Shown here in pieces: positions 1 through 8,632 of a stretch of 39,891 nucleotides of DNA. The stretch spans positions 1-39,891 of the forward strand of contig NZ_OY762228.1 in NCBI RefSeq assembly GCF_963665355.1, given 5' to 3'. Position numbers and translations under genes: made by a program. Positions within the stretch are counted from its first letter, which is position 1, and each line of letters begins with the position of its first letter. The notes beneath the pieces are model-generated. The model ran no database searches and was not told the origin of the DNA. It saw only the letters and a list, made by a program, of their open reading frames with translations. Source of the stretch: an uncultured Desulfobacter sp. (GTDB lineage Bacteria; Desulfobacterota; Desulfobacteria; Desulfobacterales; Desulfobacteraceae).

Positions 1-1
1 G

Positions 2-406
<405 letters not shown>

Positions 407-475
407 GGGGGAGAAGGCATTTTGAGGGCGTGACGGTTTTCCCTTGTCCGCCGCGCCCCTGTGTCAGACTGGCAA

Positions 476-513
476 AAAGGCGGCGTTTTTACCTGACTTG
501 AAACGCCGCCTTT
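476..513. terminator. Bidirectional rho-independent terminator
   Basis: A 13-bp perfect stem (AAAGGCGGCGTTT at 476-488 and its complement at 501-513) closes a 12-base loop. The A-rich and T-rich arm ends give a U-run in both directions. It lies between the convergent katG and porin genes, so it can serve both. Confidence 0.85.
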
Positions 514-537
514 CTTCTTATACTGTTGGGATCGGGA

Positions 538-1620
538 TCAGAAAGAGACCGAAGTTTTCAGCTGATACAGGGTCCAGTCCTTCTTCAGCTCCTCATCCTG
601 CTGAAAGCTGTATCCGGTGCCAAAACCCTCATTGAAGTTCACGCCGGCTTTAATGATCCAGTAATCATTGATATCAAACCGGGCATTGAGTGACAGGGTG
701 TTCTGGTAGCCGTACAATCCCATGGGTACGCTGCTGGCGTTCAGAGTCTCTCCTTTTTTATCATTTTGATCGGTCCAGTATTCAGAGTAGGACACCTCCG
801 TGGCGAACCAGTCGGTAAAGCGATAGCTGGCAAGGATGTACCACCCGGTCGGCTTGATCTCATCCATCTGCTGGTCGTAAAGGGTGGTGTCTCCGCTGTA
901 AATAGTGTAGTGATAGCGGATTCTGGCAGCTCTATATTCACTGGCGATCACCAGGTTTTCCCATGTGTATTCAAACCCCAGGGCTATATTACTGAAACTG
1001 TTATCCCGGACCCTGGCCGAAGGGGTGATGGTGTTGCCGGATCCGGCCGGATATTCTATGGTTCTGGTCCCATTGATTTCAAGCTGTCCTGTCTGGTAAT
1101 TGAGGTTGAGATTCATCCCCTCCAAAGGGGTCTGCCATGTCAGGGCGCCTGCAAGAACGTCATCTATCCGCACCTCTGTAATGGAGTCTTCATCCATGAG
1201 CCCCGTGGTGGAAAAGGACATGGCAATCTCTCCGTCGGAATCTGCGTCATTCCCGCCGTAAAGAAGGCAGTAACTCAAGGTGCCGACCGTGCTTAAATCC
1301 AGGGCACCATAGGTGGAAATTCCCAGTAAATCATTGGTCATCTCCCGGATATTTTCACTGTAGAACCCCTGGGGAAGCATCACCCCGATACGGGCCGAAT
1401 CAATGTCCCGGCTCTCGTTATACAGCCCGAAGGGAACTTTAAGAATACCAGCCCTGAATCCAAGTTCATCCCGGGCCTTCATTGCCGCCACCTCGGTATG
1501 GACAAGTTTCCGGGCATATTCCTCGCCAAGATGTTTGTCGGAATCCGACAGCTGTTCCTTAAGCTCCAGGACCTCCTTTTGCAGGTCCTGGATCATCCGG
1601 TACAGATCCTGTTTTATCAT
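538..1620 (-). pseudogene. Outer-membrane porin, 5'-truncated
   Basis: This is the C-terminal part, about 360 residues, of a beta-barrel outer-membrane porin. Visible signs are a short coiled coil at the N end (LQKEVLELKEQL), the porin-type stretch FGLYNESRDIDSARIGVMLPQG, alternating amphipathic strands, and a final strand ending in phenylalanine as required for BAM-dependent insertion. There is no signal peptide. Upstream of the Met at 1620 the frame stays open to 1863, but those residues are only the antisense reading of a response-regulator gene on the + strand, so the longer 441-residue reading is a chimera. The barrel is also short upstream of the FGLYNE segment compared with what I recall for such porins, so a second, internal loss is possible. 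With no signal peptide, promoter or ribosome site visible, the gene is probably dead. An assembly join cannot be excluded. Confidence 0.72.
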
Positions 1621-2384
1621 CTGGTATTCATGGACTGGCATCTGCCGGGCATGGACGGCATTGAAGCCGCCAACCAGATCCAGCAGCACAGCACCACACC
1701 GACGGCCACAATTATCATGGTCTCGGCCTACCGCAAGGAGACGGTTTTCAAGGCTGCCAATGCCACAGGCATTGATGTGTTCCTGGAAAAGCCCATCAAC
1801 CCCTCGTTGTTTTACAATGACCTGGTGGAGACATTTGAAGAGGGGGTAAGAAAAGATTACCATCGCCAGGTGGATACCTCCTCGCTCAAGGACCAGCTGA
1901 CAACCCTTAACGCCAGTGCCATCCTGCTGAAATATATCTGCCGGAAATGCGATCCCCTGTCGTTATCGTCTGCCCGAGGCCCGTACGGATCGCCCGCCAA
2001 AGATTCGGTCATTAAGATTCCTGAGTTTATCAGTATTGACAAAGACATGGGACTTAAACACATTATGGGAAATTCCGCCCTTTACAGCAGGCTGCTTAAG
2101 GATTTTGCCCGGGAGTATAAAAACGGGGCTACAACCCTGGTCAGTCTGCTGGCCGAAGACAGGGAGGCAGCCGAACGTCTGGCCCATACCATTAAAGGGC
2201 TTTCCGCCACAGGCACTTGAACGCAAACGGCCGGCCCTGGTCAACCCCGGTACTTGAAGAGCTTGAGTCCCATGAACTGCCGGATGAAGAAAGACAAATC
2301 CTGGCCGAGGTCCACAACTGGGTGAAAAAATACAGATTCAAGGATGCCCTGGCCGCACTCAGATCACTGCCGGAGGGTGCATGA
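1621..2384 (+). pseudogene. Hybrid histidine kinase C-terminal remnant (REC and Hpt pieces)
   Basis: This is the remains of a membrane or cytoplasmic hybrid kinase. The reading begins in the middle of a receiver domain (LVFMDWHLPGMDGIEAA, with the phospho-acceptor Asp), and everything upstream (kinase core and first half of the receiver) is missing. The receiver runs to a linker LKDQLTTLNASAILL. In related proteins that linker opens a second receiver (ILLVEDN...), but here it jumps to a divergent stretch and then to the pre-Hpt linker GLKHIMGNSALYSRLL. The Hpt motif AHTIKGLSA is present, with its phosphorylatable His, but the frame then breaks at 2218. Coding sense continues in a second frame (about 2208-2250) and a third (about 2247-2384, ending KKYRFKDALAALRSL). 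This terminal segment resembles the tail of the intact hybrid kinase at 29092-33855. No start site or promoter is visible. It is called a pseudogene with several deletions. Confidence 0.75.
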
Positions 2385-2401
2385 CCAAATGCGAAGCAAG
2401 G

Positions 2402-2451
2402 AAAAAGGCGGCGATTCCAATTTGATCCCAAGCCTGAACCGCCGCCTTTTT
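2402..2451. terminator. Bidirectional terminator hairpin
   Basis: An 11-bp perfect stem (AAAAAGGCGGC at 2402-2412 with its complement at 2441-2451) lies around a 28-base loop, with A and T runs at the outer ends. It sits between the kinase remnant and the convergent acyl-CoA dehydrogenase gene. The GGCGGC core is shared with the hairpin at 476-513. Confidence 0.75.
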
Positions 2452-2518
2452 ATCTGACCGTTAAGGGGTCATTTCATAGGTGTCTTTATGACAAATCACA
2501 TGGTTCTCCCAAACCCGG

Positions 2519-4165
2519 TTAAACCGTTCCTGATCTTTTACCGGCTTTTTTGATCATTTCCAGGCAGAGTGCCATCTGGGCCTCGGTGGTATCTGTTTTT
2601 GAATAGAGGCTCAGGGCAAATTTAGAGAAATCCCGGACCATGAAGTCAAAAATCTGTTCAAGAAGGTCGGTGTCAAATTTGTCCATGTTGTATTTTTCGA
2701 TGAGCAGCTGGCCGTATGCCACCAGGGTGAACAGTTCCCCCAGGGTCAAAAGGAAATCCATGTTGCCGGCCTGGGCCTTGTCCGGGGCCGCCGTTGCCAG
2801 CATCTGTTTAAGGATCTTAATCTGTTCTTTAAATATATTGACGTTGGGCAGATCCACACTGTCATAGGCAAGGTTTGGATCATGGAACTGGATCTTGCCA
2901 AGGCCCCGGGTGGGGCCCTGGTTGAACAGAAACTCGTCGCAGGCAGGGTCATCCTGCTTGCCGATGTCAGGAAATGTGCCGGGGTTGAAAAAATAGTTGG
3001 CCATAAATTTGACAATCAGTGCCATGTTGACATGCACCGTGCCTTCAAGCTTGGGCAGGGAGCGGATGTCTGATGTGGCCACCTCAAAATAAGTATCTTT
3101 TTCAAAGCCCCTTGCCGCAATCACATCCCAGATCAGATCAATCACCTCTTCGCCCTGGCTGGTCACCTTCATTTTGACCATGGGGTTGTACAGCAGATAT
3201 CTGCGGTCGTCTTTGGAGGCGCTTCTGAAGTAATCCTGAGCTCTTGTGGCAAACAGCTTCATGGCACAAAGCCTTGTGCAGGCGTCCACAAAGATCTGGC
3301 GGATGTGGGGGAAATCTGTGACCCATTTGCCGTAAAGATTACGGTTGGCGGCATGGTTCAGACCTTCGTAAAAGGCGTGGGTGCAGATGCCTATGGATGC
3401 CCAGCCCAGGTTGAATTTTCCCACATTCACGGTGTTCAGGGCGCTGTCCCAGGCATCCTGGCCTGTGGACATGATATCGTCATCCGTGACCGGATAACCG
3501 CTTAAGTTGTATTCAGCCACATACCCTTCCCAGTTCACAACATTCTTCACAAGATCATAGTTGTCATGTGTGGGATCAGCGGCAAAAAATACATATTCAT
3601 CGGTTTCTGAATTCTTGCCGAATGTGGCCACAATACCTGCCTTGTTGCCGTTGCCGATATAGTATTTCCCGCCGTCTGCCACATACTGCCCTTCCCCTAA
3701 GGGGGTCAGGGTCATGTCCGAGGAGTAGAGGTCGGCCCCGTGATTCTTTTCAGAGAGCCCAAAGGCAAAGATATGCCCCTGCTTAAGCATATCAGCCGTT
3801 TTTTCTTTTATCGCTTCATTTTTTGACATCCAGATGGGGCCAAGCCCCAGGATGGAAACCTGCCAGGTGTACCAGTGGGCCAGGTTGTAAAAGCCGAGAA
3901 TTTCATTAAAATCACAGATCCGCCGTGTGTCCCAGCGGGCCTCTTTGTTGTCACCGGCATATCTGGCAGGGGTCAGAAGGGTGGCAAAAATCTGATTTTC
4001 CTTTATAAAGGTGATAAAATCATCATACCAGATACGTTCATGGGAATCAGATTTCAGCTGCTTTTTGCCCCGGCTTTCAAAATAGTGGATGGTCTTTTCC
4101 ATGATGGCTTTGGAAGCGGAATCAAGATGGTCAAAGGTAGCAGTCTTTGGATTGAACAAAGTCAT
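2519..4165 (-). CDS. Acyl-CoA dehydrogenase family protein, long form (548 aa)
   Basis: This is a flavin-dependent acyl-CoA dehydrogenase of the longer, about 550-residue class. It probably catalyses alpha,beta-oxidation of an acyl-CoA in the cytoplasm. The N-terminal helical domain comes first. The beta domain follows, with FAFGLSEKNHGADLYSSD matching the usual FAxTExxxGSD flavin/substrate signature, and then ADGGKYYIGNGNKAG. The C-terminal helical domain contains LPKLEGTVHVNM, where the Glu occupies the position of the catalytic base in the typical YEGT motif. After this is a C-terminal extension of about 170 residues that ordinary 380-residue members lack. The substrate cannot be read from sequence. 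It appears monocistronic: the flanking genes are remnants and terminators bracket it. The frame is intact and the start at 4165 is the natural one. Confidence 0.88.
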   Translation of the reverse strand: MTLFNPKTATFDHLDSASKAIMEKTIHYFESRGKKQLKSDSHERIWYDDFITFIKENQIFATLLTPARYAGDNKEARWDTRRICDFNEILGFYNLAHWYTWQVSILGLGPIWMSKNEAIKEKTADMLKQGHIFAFGLSEKNHGADLYSSDMTLTPLGEGQYVADGGKYYIGNGNKAGIVATFGKNSETDEYVFFAADPTHDNYDLVKNVVNWEGYVAEYNLSGYPVTDDDIMSTGQDAWDSALNTVNVGKFNLGWASIGICTHAFYEGLNHAANRNLYGKWVTDFPHIRQIFVDACTRLCAMKLFATRAQDYFRSASKDDRRYLLYNPMVKMKVTSQGEEVIDLIWDVIAARGFEKDTYFEVATSDIRSLPKLEGTVHVNMALIVKFMANYFFNPGTFPDIGKQDDPACDEFLFNQGPTRGLGKIQFHDPNLAYDSVDLPNVNIFKEQIKILKQMLATAAPDKAQAGNMDFLLTLGELFTLVAYGQLLIEKYNMDKFDTDLLEQIFDFMVRDFSKFALSLYSKTDTTEAQMALCLEMIKKAGKRSGTV

Positions 4166-4285
4166 AGTGTCGTCCTTTAGTTATGAGCAGGTTAAAAACA
4201 AGTGCATCACGTTACAAGAAACGTCCGGCTTCAGATTTCAGATTTTATTTAATAAAAATGACAGGAATTGGCAACAGATGACATC

Positions 4286-5263
4286 TTATTTGTATACTTC
4301 ATTGGCAATTTTAAGCAGAAACGGTGAAATGTGTATGCCTAAACGGTCAGCATTGCCTTTATTGACATATATAATCTGGGTTTTGATCCGCTGGGGGATA
4401 ATGTTCCCAATTTGAATTTTTCCACTCCAGACATCCAGGGCCATCCGGGCAGCCAGTTCGCCACCGGAAGAGTTCCAGAATCCTGTTATTTCGTTGGTGC
4501 CGTTCATATCCCGGGATTTCCATTGTCCAGTTTGGGGGAGATCACCGGTATGTCTATGGTAAACAGTTTTGCAAAGCGCGGTTTCCTGAAATTGACGCAG
4601 CCGCCAAAGGCATCAATGCCGGAGGTTTGGATCTCTTCCATGATGGCGCCCACCCCTTTGGCCAGATCAAAATAGACAATTTTAATTCCCATGGTGTTTT
4701 CCAGTTCATCAAAGGACTGTTTGAAAAGAATATCCGCCGGCACTTCGGAATTCCAGCATACACCATATTTTTTTGCGCCCGGAATGGTAAGCTTCAGCCG
4801 TTTTAATATCTTTTCCGGGGGTAAATCAGATAGATCCCTGCGATATTGCTGCCGGACCCGGTCTCCAGGCTGGGCACCAGTCTGTAGGCCACCCTTCGCA
4901 AAACAAAGGTAAAAATCTGAGGCGTGTCTGATCCTTTAAGAATTTGCCGGGCAAACATGGAGACCCAGCCACAGGTTAAAAAAAGATCCACCTTGTTTTT
5001 ATATTCCCGGGTGAATTCATTGACCTGGGGAATGGATGCCTGGTCATCGTGTCTGTCAGAAGGTCGATGTATTCAATATTTTTGCCTTCTATGTACCCGT
5101 TGATTTCCATTACCTTTTTAAAACTTAAAATAACATCGGAAAAATTCTTAGGCGGCAGCTGGTAACGCACAATCGCCACGCGTTTCATTCCTGCGGCACA
5201 GCTTAACGAAAGCAGACAGCACAGGGCACAAATAACAAAGAAAATGGTTTTTATATTTCTCAT
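4286..5263 (-). pseudogene. ABC transporter substrate-binding protein (PF04392 type), frameshifted
   Basis: A full-length (about 326 codon) but broken gene for a periplasmic binding protein of the ABC_sub_bind family, the type associated with tryptophan/tyrosine-like import. Translation from the Met at 5263, which has a GGAG ribosome site 8-12 bases upstream, gives a signal peptide ending near LSCAAG. It is followed by KRVAIVRYQLPP and INGYIEGKNIEYID, characteristic of the family. The frame then changes three times: near 5050-5057 (a tandem TGTC pair), near 4817-4821 (a run of five G on the + strand), and near 4510-4515 (CCCGGG). Each restored frame continues family-like sequence (IPQVNEFTREYKNKVDLFL, LPPEKILKRLKLTIPGAKK, MNGTNEITGFWNSSGG). 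No permease or ATPase genes adjoin it. It is either a young pseudogene or a sequence with indel errors. Confidence 0.78.
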
Positions 5264-5424
5264 AACGGAGCTCTCCGTATATATGAATGAACGATTTTTT
5301 GATGATCTGAAAACGAGGATGTAATGAGACACATCTTATTCCGGCATGCAATAACAAGTATTTTTCCATATGATTTCAGCCGGTATTTAAAATCCCTTTG
5401 CTTTCACATTATTTATATCCTAAT

Positions 5425-5565
5425 ATGACAACTTACGATGAAGCCAGACTGGCTTTTCGTGACCGGTTTGACTGGTTTTAGCATGACTGCGAAGGTTGGC
5501 AGCCGGCCAAAGCATTTGATAAACCAGCCGGTAACAGTTTAATGTTTTTTAAAACGGAGGCGTAA
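5425..5565 (+). other. Possible small ORF with an in-frame TAG, abutting ilvE
   Basis: The stretch 5264-5424 between the diverging genes shows nothing beyond AT-rich promoter-like sequence. From the ATG at 5425 an 18-codon reading (MTTYDEARLAFRDRFDWF) ends at TAG 5479-5481. The same frame stays open for 27 more sense codons (beginning HDCEGWQPAKAFDKP) to a TAA at 5563-5565 that shares its last base with the ilvE start codon. The sequence has protein-like composition on both sides of the TAG. No Shine-Dalgarno site precedes 5425. It could be a dead small gene, an ilvE leader peptide, or chance. Confidence 0.2.
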
Positions 5566-6629
5566 TGGAGGTTAAAGTTACCCGGGCGTCTAAAACGGGG
5601 ACCCGGCCCAAAGATGAGGACCTGGGATTTGGTACGGTGTTTACCGACCATATGTTTGTTATGGATTATAAAGAGGGGCAGGGCTGGTGCGATGCCCGCA
5701 TTGAACCCTACGGCACTTTTTCGGTCTCTCCTGCGGCCATGGTGCTGCACTATGGACAGGCCGTATTTGAAGGGCTGAAAGCCTATAAAACAGAATCCGG
5801 CAAAGTGCAGCTTTTCAGAGCCCGGGATAATTTTGCCCGCATGAACCGGTCTGCAAAAGGGCTTTGCATTCCAGGAATTGATGTGGATTTCGTGATGGAT
5901 GCCCTTAAGAAGCTGGTCAAAATCGAAAAGGACTGGATCCCGGAAACCATGGGGACTTCGCTTTATATCCGTCCCTTTATGTTTGCCACAGACCCGTATC
6001 TTGGCGTAAGGGCCGCCCATACTTATCGTTTTTTTATCATTCTTTCTCCAGTGGGGTCATACTATGCCCAGGGGCTGCAGCCTGTAAAAATCTGGGTGTG
6101 TGAAGATCATGTCAGGGCCGTGCGCGGCGGCGTGGGGGAATTCAAGACCCCTGGCAACTATGCCGCAAGCCTTCTGGCCGGCGAAAAAGCAAAAGAGGAA
6201 GGATACAACCAGGTCCTGTGGCTGGACGGCATTGAACTCAAATACATTGAGGAAGTCGGGGCCATGAATATCTTTTTTGTTATCAATGATGAACTGGTCA
6301 CGCCTGTGCTCAACGGCAGCATCCTGCCCGGCATTACCCGGTATTCCGTCATTGATCTGGCCAAAAAATGGGGCATGAAAGTCAGTGAACGCAAGATCAG
6401 CATTGATGAAGTCCTTGCCGCACATGACAACGGCACTCTGAAAGAGGTGTTCGGGTCCGGTACTGCAGCTGTTGTTTCCCCGGTAGGGGAGATCCGGTAT
6501 AAAGACCGCGTCATCAATATTGGTGACGGAAATCCCGGTGAAACCTGCATGAAATTTTACAATGCCCTGACAGCCATTCAATACGGACAGGCAGAAGATA
6601 CTGAAGGCTGGATTGAATTTGTAGAGTAG
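5565..6629 (+). CDS. ilvE: Branched-chain amino acid aminotransferase
   Basis: A PLP-dependent aminotransferase that interconverts valine, leucine and isoleucine with their 2-oxo acids using glutamate/2-oxoglutarate, in the cytoplasm. The 354-residue length and motifs fit the group II (eukaryotic-like) branch of BCATs. FSVSPAAMVLHYGQAVFEGLKAY lies in the N-terminal domain. GEFKTPGNYAASL carries the predicted PLP lysine, K194. QVLWLDGIELKYIEEVGAMN and SILPGITRYSVIDLA complete the active site, and FGSGTAAVVSPV is near the C-terminus. The ATG at 5565 has a good site (GGAGG) six bases upstream. XRE-cupin and acyl-CoA dehydrogenase genes follow on the same strand, a context that suits either BCAA synthesis or, with the dehydrogenase, BCAA degradation. 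There is no frame damage. Confidence 0.95.
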   Translation: MEVKVTRASKTGTRPKDEDLGFGTVFTDHMFVMDYKEGQGWCDARIEPYGTFSVSPAAMVLHYGQAVFEGLKAYKTESGKVQLFRARDNFARMNRSAKGLCIPGIDVDFVMDALKKLVKIEKDWIPETMGTSLYIRPFMFATDPYLGVRAAHTYRFFIILSPVGSYYAQGLQPVKIWVCEDHVRAVRGGVGEFKTPGNYAASLLAGEKAKEEGYNQVLWLDGIELKYIEEVGAMNIFFVINDELVTPVLNGSILPGITRYSVIDLAKKWGMKVSERKISIDEVLAAHDNGTLKEVFGSGTAAVVSPVGEIRYKDRVINIGDGNPGETCMKFYNALTAIQYGQAEDTEGWIEFVE

Positions 6630-6663
6630 TTTTTAACCTTGTGTTTTTTTAGTCCGTCGGCGC

Positions 6664-6681
6664 TGAACGAGCGCTCAGTCA
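6664..6681. promoter_or_regulatory. Imperfect palindrome, possible operator
   Basis: A dyad built on TGA..GAGCGCTC..TCA (7 of 9 positions symmetric) lies about 40 bases before the start of the XRE-cupin gene. Genes of this class are often autoregulated by binding such sites. No binding evidence is available from the sequence. Confidence 0.25.
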
Positions 6682-6720
6682 AAGATGGAGTTTGATCACC
6701 CTCAAACTATTGGAGATAGT

Positions 6721-7266
6721 ATGGCTAAAAAGAAGGAAATTCCCCACGTAGGAACACGAATCAGGCGGGCCAGGCTTGACAAGAAAATCAGCCTGGACGC
6801 CATGGCAAACGAAACCGGTTTGTCAAAGGATCAGATCAAAAACATCGAAAGCGGAGAGCAGCGGCCCTCAGTGGGCACGCTGCTCCAGATCTCACGCACC
6901 CTGCAGCTGGATTCCGGCTTCCTGCTTAAAGAGCAGGATGATTCCACAGAAGCCAGGGCCGATGCCTATACCAAGCGTACGGATAACTATGCCTACACTC
7001 CTTTAAGCCCTGGCGCGGAAAACAACCACTTAAAGGCGTTCCGCATTGTTGTGGAGGCGGGTATGTCCCATGAAGGTGTCGGCTTTCAGCACGAAGGCGA
7101 GGAGTTTGCCTATGTGCTTGACGGCGAAGTGGAAATCCAGGTGGGGGATCATGTCAATACCTTGAAAACAGGAGATTCCCTTCATTTCAATTCCGGGATC
7201 AAGCATGACCTGCGCAATGTCGGCCCAAGAAATGCCGAACTCATTGTGGTGGTTTATGCCCCCTGA
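6721..7266 (+). CDS. XRE-family regulator with C-terminal cupin domain
   Basis: A cytoplasmic DNA-binding regulator of about 181 residues. The N-terminal helix-turn-helix (GTRIRRARLDKKISLDAMA, then TGLSKDQIKNIESGEQRPS) is a classic XRE/Cro fold. The C-terminal half is a cupin_2 barrel (GFQHEGEEFAYVLDGEVEI, GDSLHFNSGIKHDLRNVG) that would sense a small metabolite or metal. I chose the ATG at 6721 because GGAG lies six bases upstream. An in-frame ATG at 6685 lacks a ribosome site. The architecture is that of regulators controlling amine, amino-acid or acyl metabolism. Lying between ilvE and an acyl-CoA dehydrogenase, it plausibly controls one or both, but this is inference from position only. 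Confidence 0.9.
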   Translation: MAKKKEIPHVGTRIRRARLDKKISLDAMANETGLSKDQIKNIESGEQRPSVGTLLQISRTLQLDSGFLLKEQDDSTEARADAYTKRTDNYAYTPLSPGAENNHLKAFRIVVEAGMSHEGVGFQHEGEEFAYVLDGEVEIQVGDHVNTLKTGDSLHFNSGIKHDLRNVGPRNAELIVVVYAP

Positions 7267-7297
7267 TTCCGGTCACATTATTTGAAAAGGAGATGCC

Positions 7298-8452
7298 ATG
7301 TTATTCAAGCTAACTGATGAACAGGTGATGATCCAGAATATGGTCCGCGAGTTCTCACGCAAGGTGGTGGGGCCTGCAGCCGCAGAGAGGGATAAAACCA
7401 GAGAGTTCCCGGCAGAGAATTTCAGACAGATGGGGGAATTAGGGCTGATGGGCATGATGGTGCCTGTGGAATATGGCGGAGAAGGGGCGGACGCGGTTTC
7501 CTATGTCCTGGCCCTGTCTGAAATCGCCTATTCCTGTGCCTCCACATCCGTTGTGATGTCAGTTCAGAACTCCATTGTGTGCGAGTCTTTATGTAAATTC
7601 GGCACAGAAGATCAAAAGCAGGAATTCCTTGTACCCCTGGCATCGGGTGAGATTATCGGGGCCTTTGCCCTGACCGAGCCTGATGCCGGTTCCGATCCGG
7701 TCAGCCAGGCCACCACGGCTCGTAAAGAGGGGGGTGAATATATAATTAACGGCACCAAGCGATTTATCACCTCAGGGGAAAATTCTTCGGTGGTGCTTGT
7801 CACGGCCAAGACCGATGAAAGTCTGGGCCACAGGGGGATATCCTGCTTTATCGTGCCCAAGGGAACGCCCGGATTTACCGTGGGGCACCATGAAGATAAA
7901 ATGGGGCTGCGGGCGTCGGACACCACCGACCTGATCTTTGAGGAGTGCCGGGTGCCGGCCGCCAATATCCTGGGCAAAGAGGGAGACGGCTTTAAAATTG
8001 CCATGTCCGGGCTGGACAGCGGCCGGATCGGCATCGCCGCTCAGTCCCTCGGGGTGGCCCAGGCCGCCTTTGATGCCGCTGTTAAGTATGCAAAAGGCCG
8101 TAAACAGTTCGGGGTCTCCATCACCAAACACCAGGCCATCCGTTTTCAGGTGGCAGATATGGCAACCCAGATCGAAGCGGCCCGCCAGCTTGTTTTTTCC
8201 GCAGCATCCATGAAAGACAGAAAGGAACCCTTTACCCGGGAGGCCTCCATGGCCAAGCTCTTTGCCTCGGAGATGGTGCAGGACATTACGGCCCGGGCCA
8301 TTCAGATGCATGGCGGGTACGGCTTTACCAAGGATTATGAGGTGGAGCGATATTACAGGGATGCCCGGGTATTTACGATTTACGAAGGGACCAGTGAGAT
8401 CCAGCGTATTGTCATTTCAAATGCTGTGCTCAAGGATAAACGCAAACCCTAA
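7298..8452 (+). CDS. Short-chain acyl-CoA dehydrogenase
   Basis: A canonical 384-residue flavoprotein of the short-chain or butyryl-CoA dehydrogenase type. It oxidises an acyl-CoA to the 2-enoyl-CoA and passes electrons to ETF. Visible landmarks are GAFALTEPDAGSDP (FAD/acyl contact), NGTKRFITSGENSSV, RIGIAAQSLGVAQAA, KQFGVSITKHQAIRFQVADM, and MHGGYGFTKDYEVERYYRDAR. The C-terminal IYEGTSEIQR gives the catalytic base as E363. The start has a strong AGGAG site. It lies 31 bases after the XRE-cupin gene, probably in the same transcript. Butyryl-, isobutyryl-, 2-methylbutyryl- or isovaleryl-CoA are all possible substrates. The ilvE neighbour mildly favours a branched-chain one. ETF genes are not in the window. 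Confidence 0.93.
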   Translation: MLFKLTDEQVMIQNMVREFSRKVVGPAAAERDKTREFPAENFRQMGELGLMGMMVPVEYGGEGADAVSYVLALSEIAYSCASTSVVMSVQNSIVCESLCKFGTEDQKQEFLVPLASGEIIGAFALTEPDAGSDPVSQATTARKEGGEYIINGTKRFITSGENSSVVLVTAKTDESLGHRGISCFIVPKGTPGFTVGHHEDKMGLRASDTTDLIFEECRVPAANILGKEGDGFKIAMSGLDSGRIGIAAQSLGVAQAAFDAAVKYAKGRKQFGVSITKHQAIRFQVADMATQIEAARQLVFSAASMKDRKEPFTREASMAKLFASEMVQDITARAIQMHGGYGFTKDYEVERYYRDARVFTIYEGTSEIQRIVISNAVLKDKRKP

Positions 8453-8536
8453 TTAGCAGTTAAGAAAGATGCGCATTTGTTAGATTGCCAATTTCTGAAA
8501 ACGGTTTGTCGGTATGGGTGATGACGTAAGCGATTC

Positions 8537-8573
8537 CAGCAAAGGGCATGACCAGTGGTGATGCCCTTTGCTG
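8537..8573. terminator. Long inverted repeat between convergent genes
   Basis: Two 17-base arms (8537-8553 and 8557-8573) pair with a single mismatch around a 3-base loop. The core is CAGCAAAGGGCAT. It sits between the dehydrogenase and the convergent hybrid kinase, where a terminator is expected. No T-run follows on either strand, so it may instead act as an mRNA-end stabiliser. Confidence 0.5.
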
Positions 8574-8632
8574 AGCAGGCGGATGACACCGACGAAGCCA
8601 TGCTGGCGGATAGGTTCCGGAAGGATGCTTTT

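Noticed and set aside
444-635. Short + strand ORF after katG
   Set aside because: It spans the terminator hairpin and the 3' end of the porin in antisense, with no ribosome site or protein-like pattern.
766-1296. 176-codon + strand ORF inside the porin
   Set aside because: It is antisense to conserved porin codons and has no independent support.
1621-1863. N-terminal extension of the porin reading
   Set aside because: The residues are the complement of a clear receiver domain on the + strand, so the 441-residue reading is an artefact of the junction.
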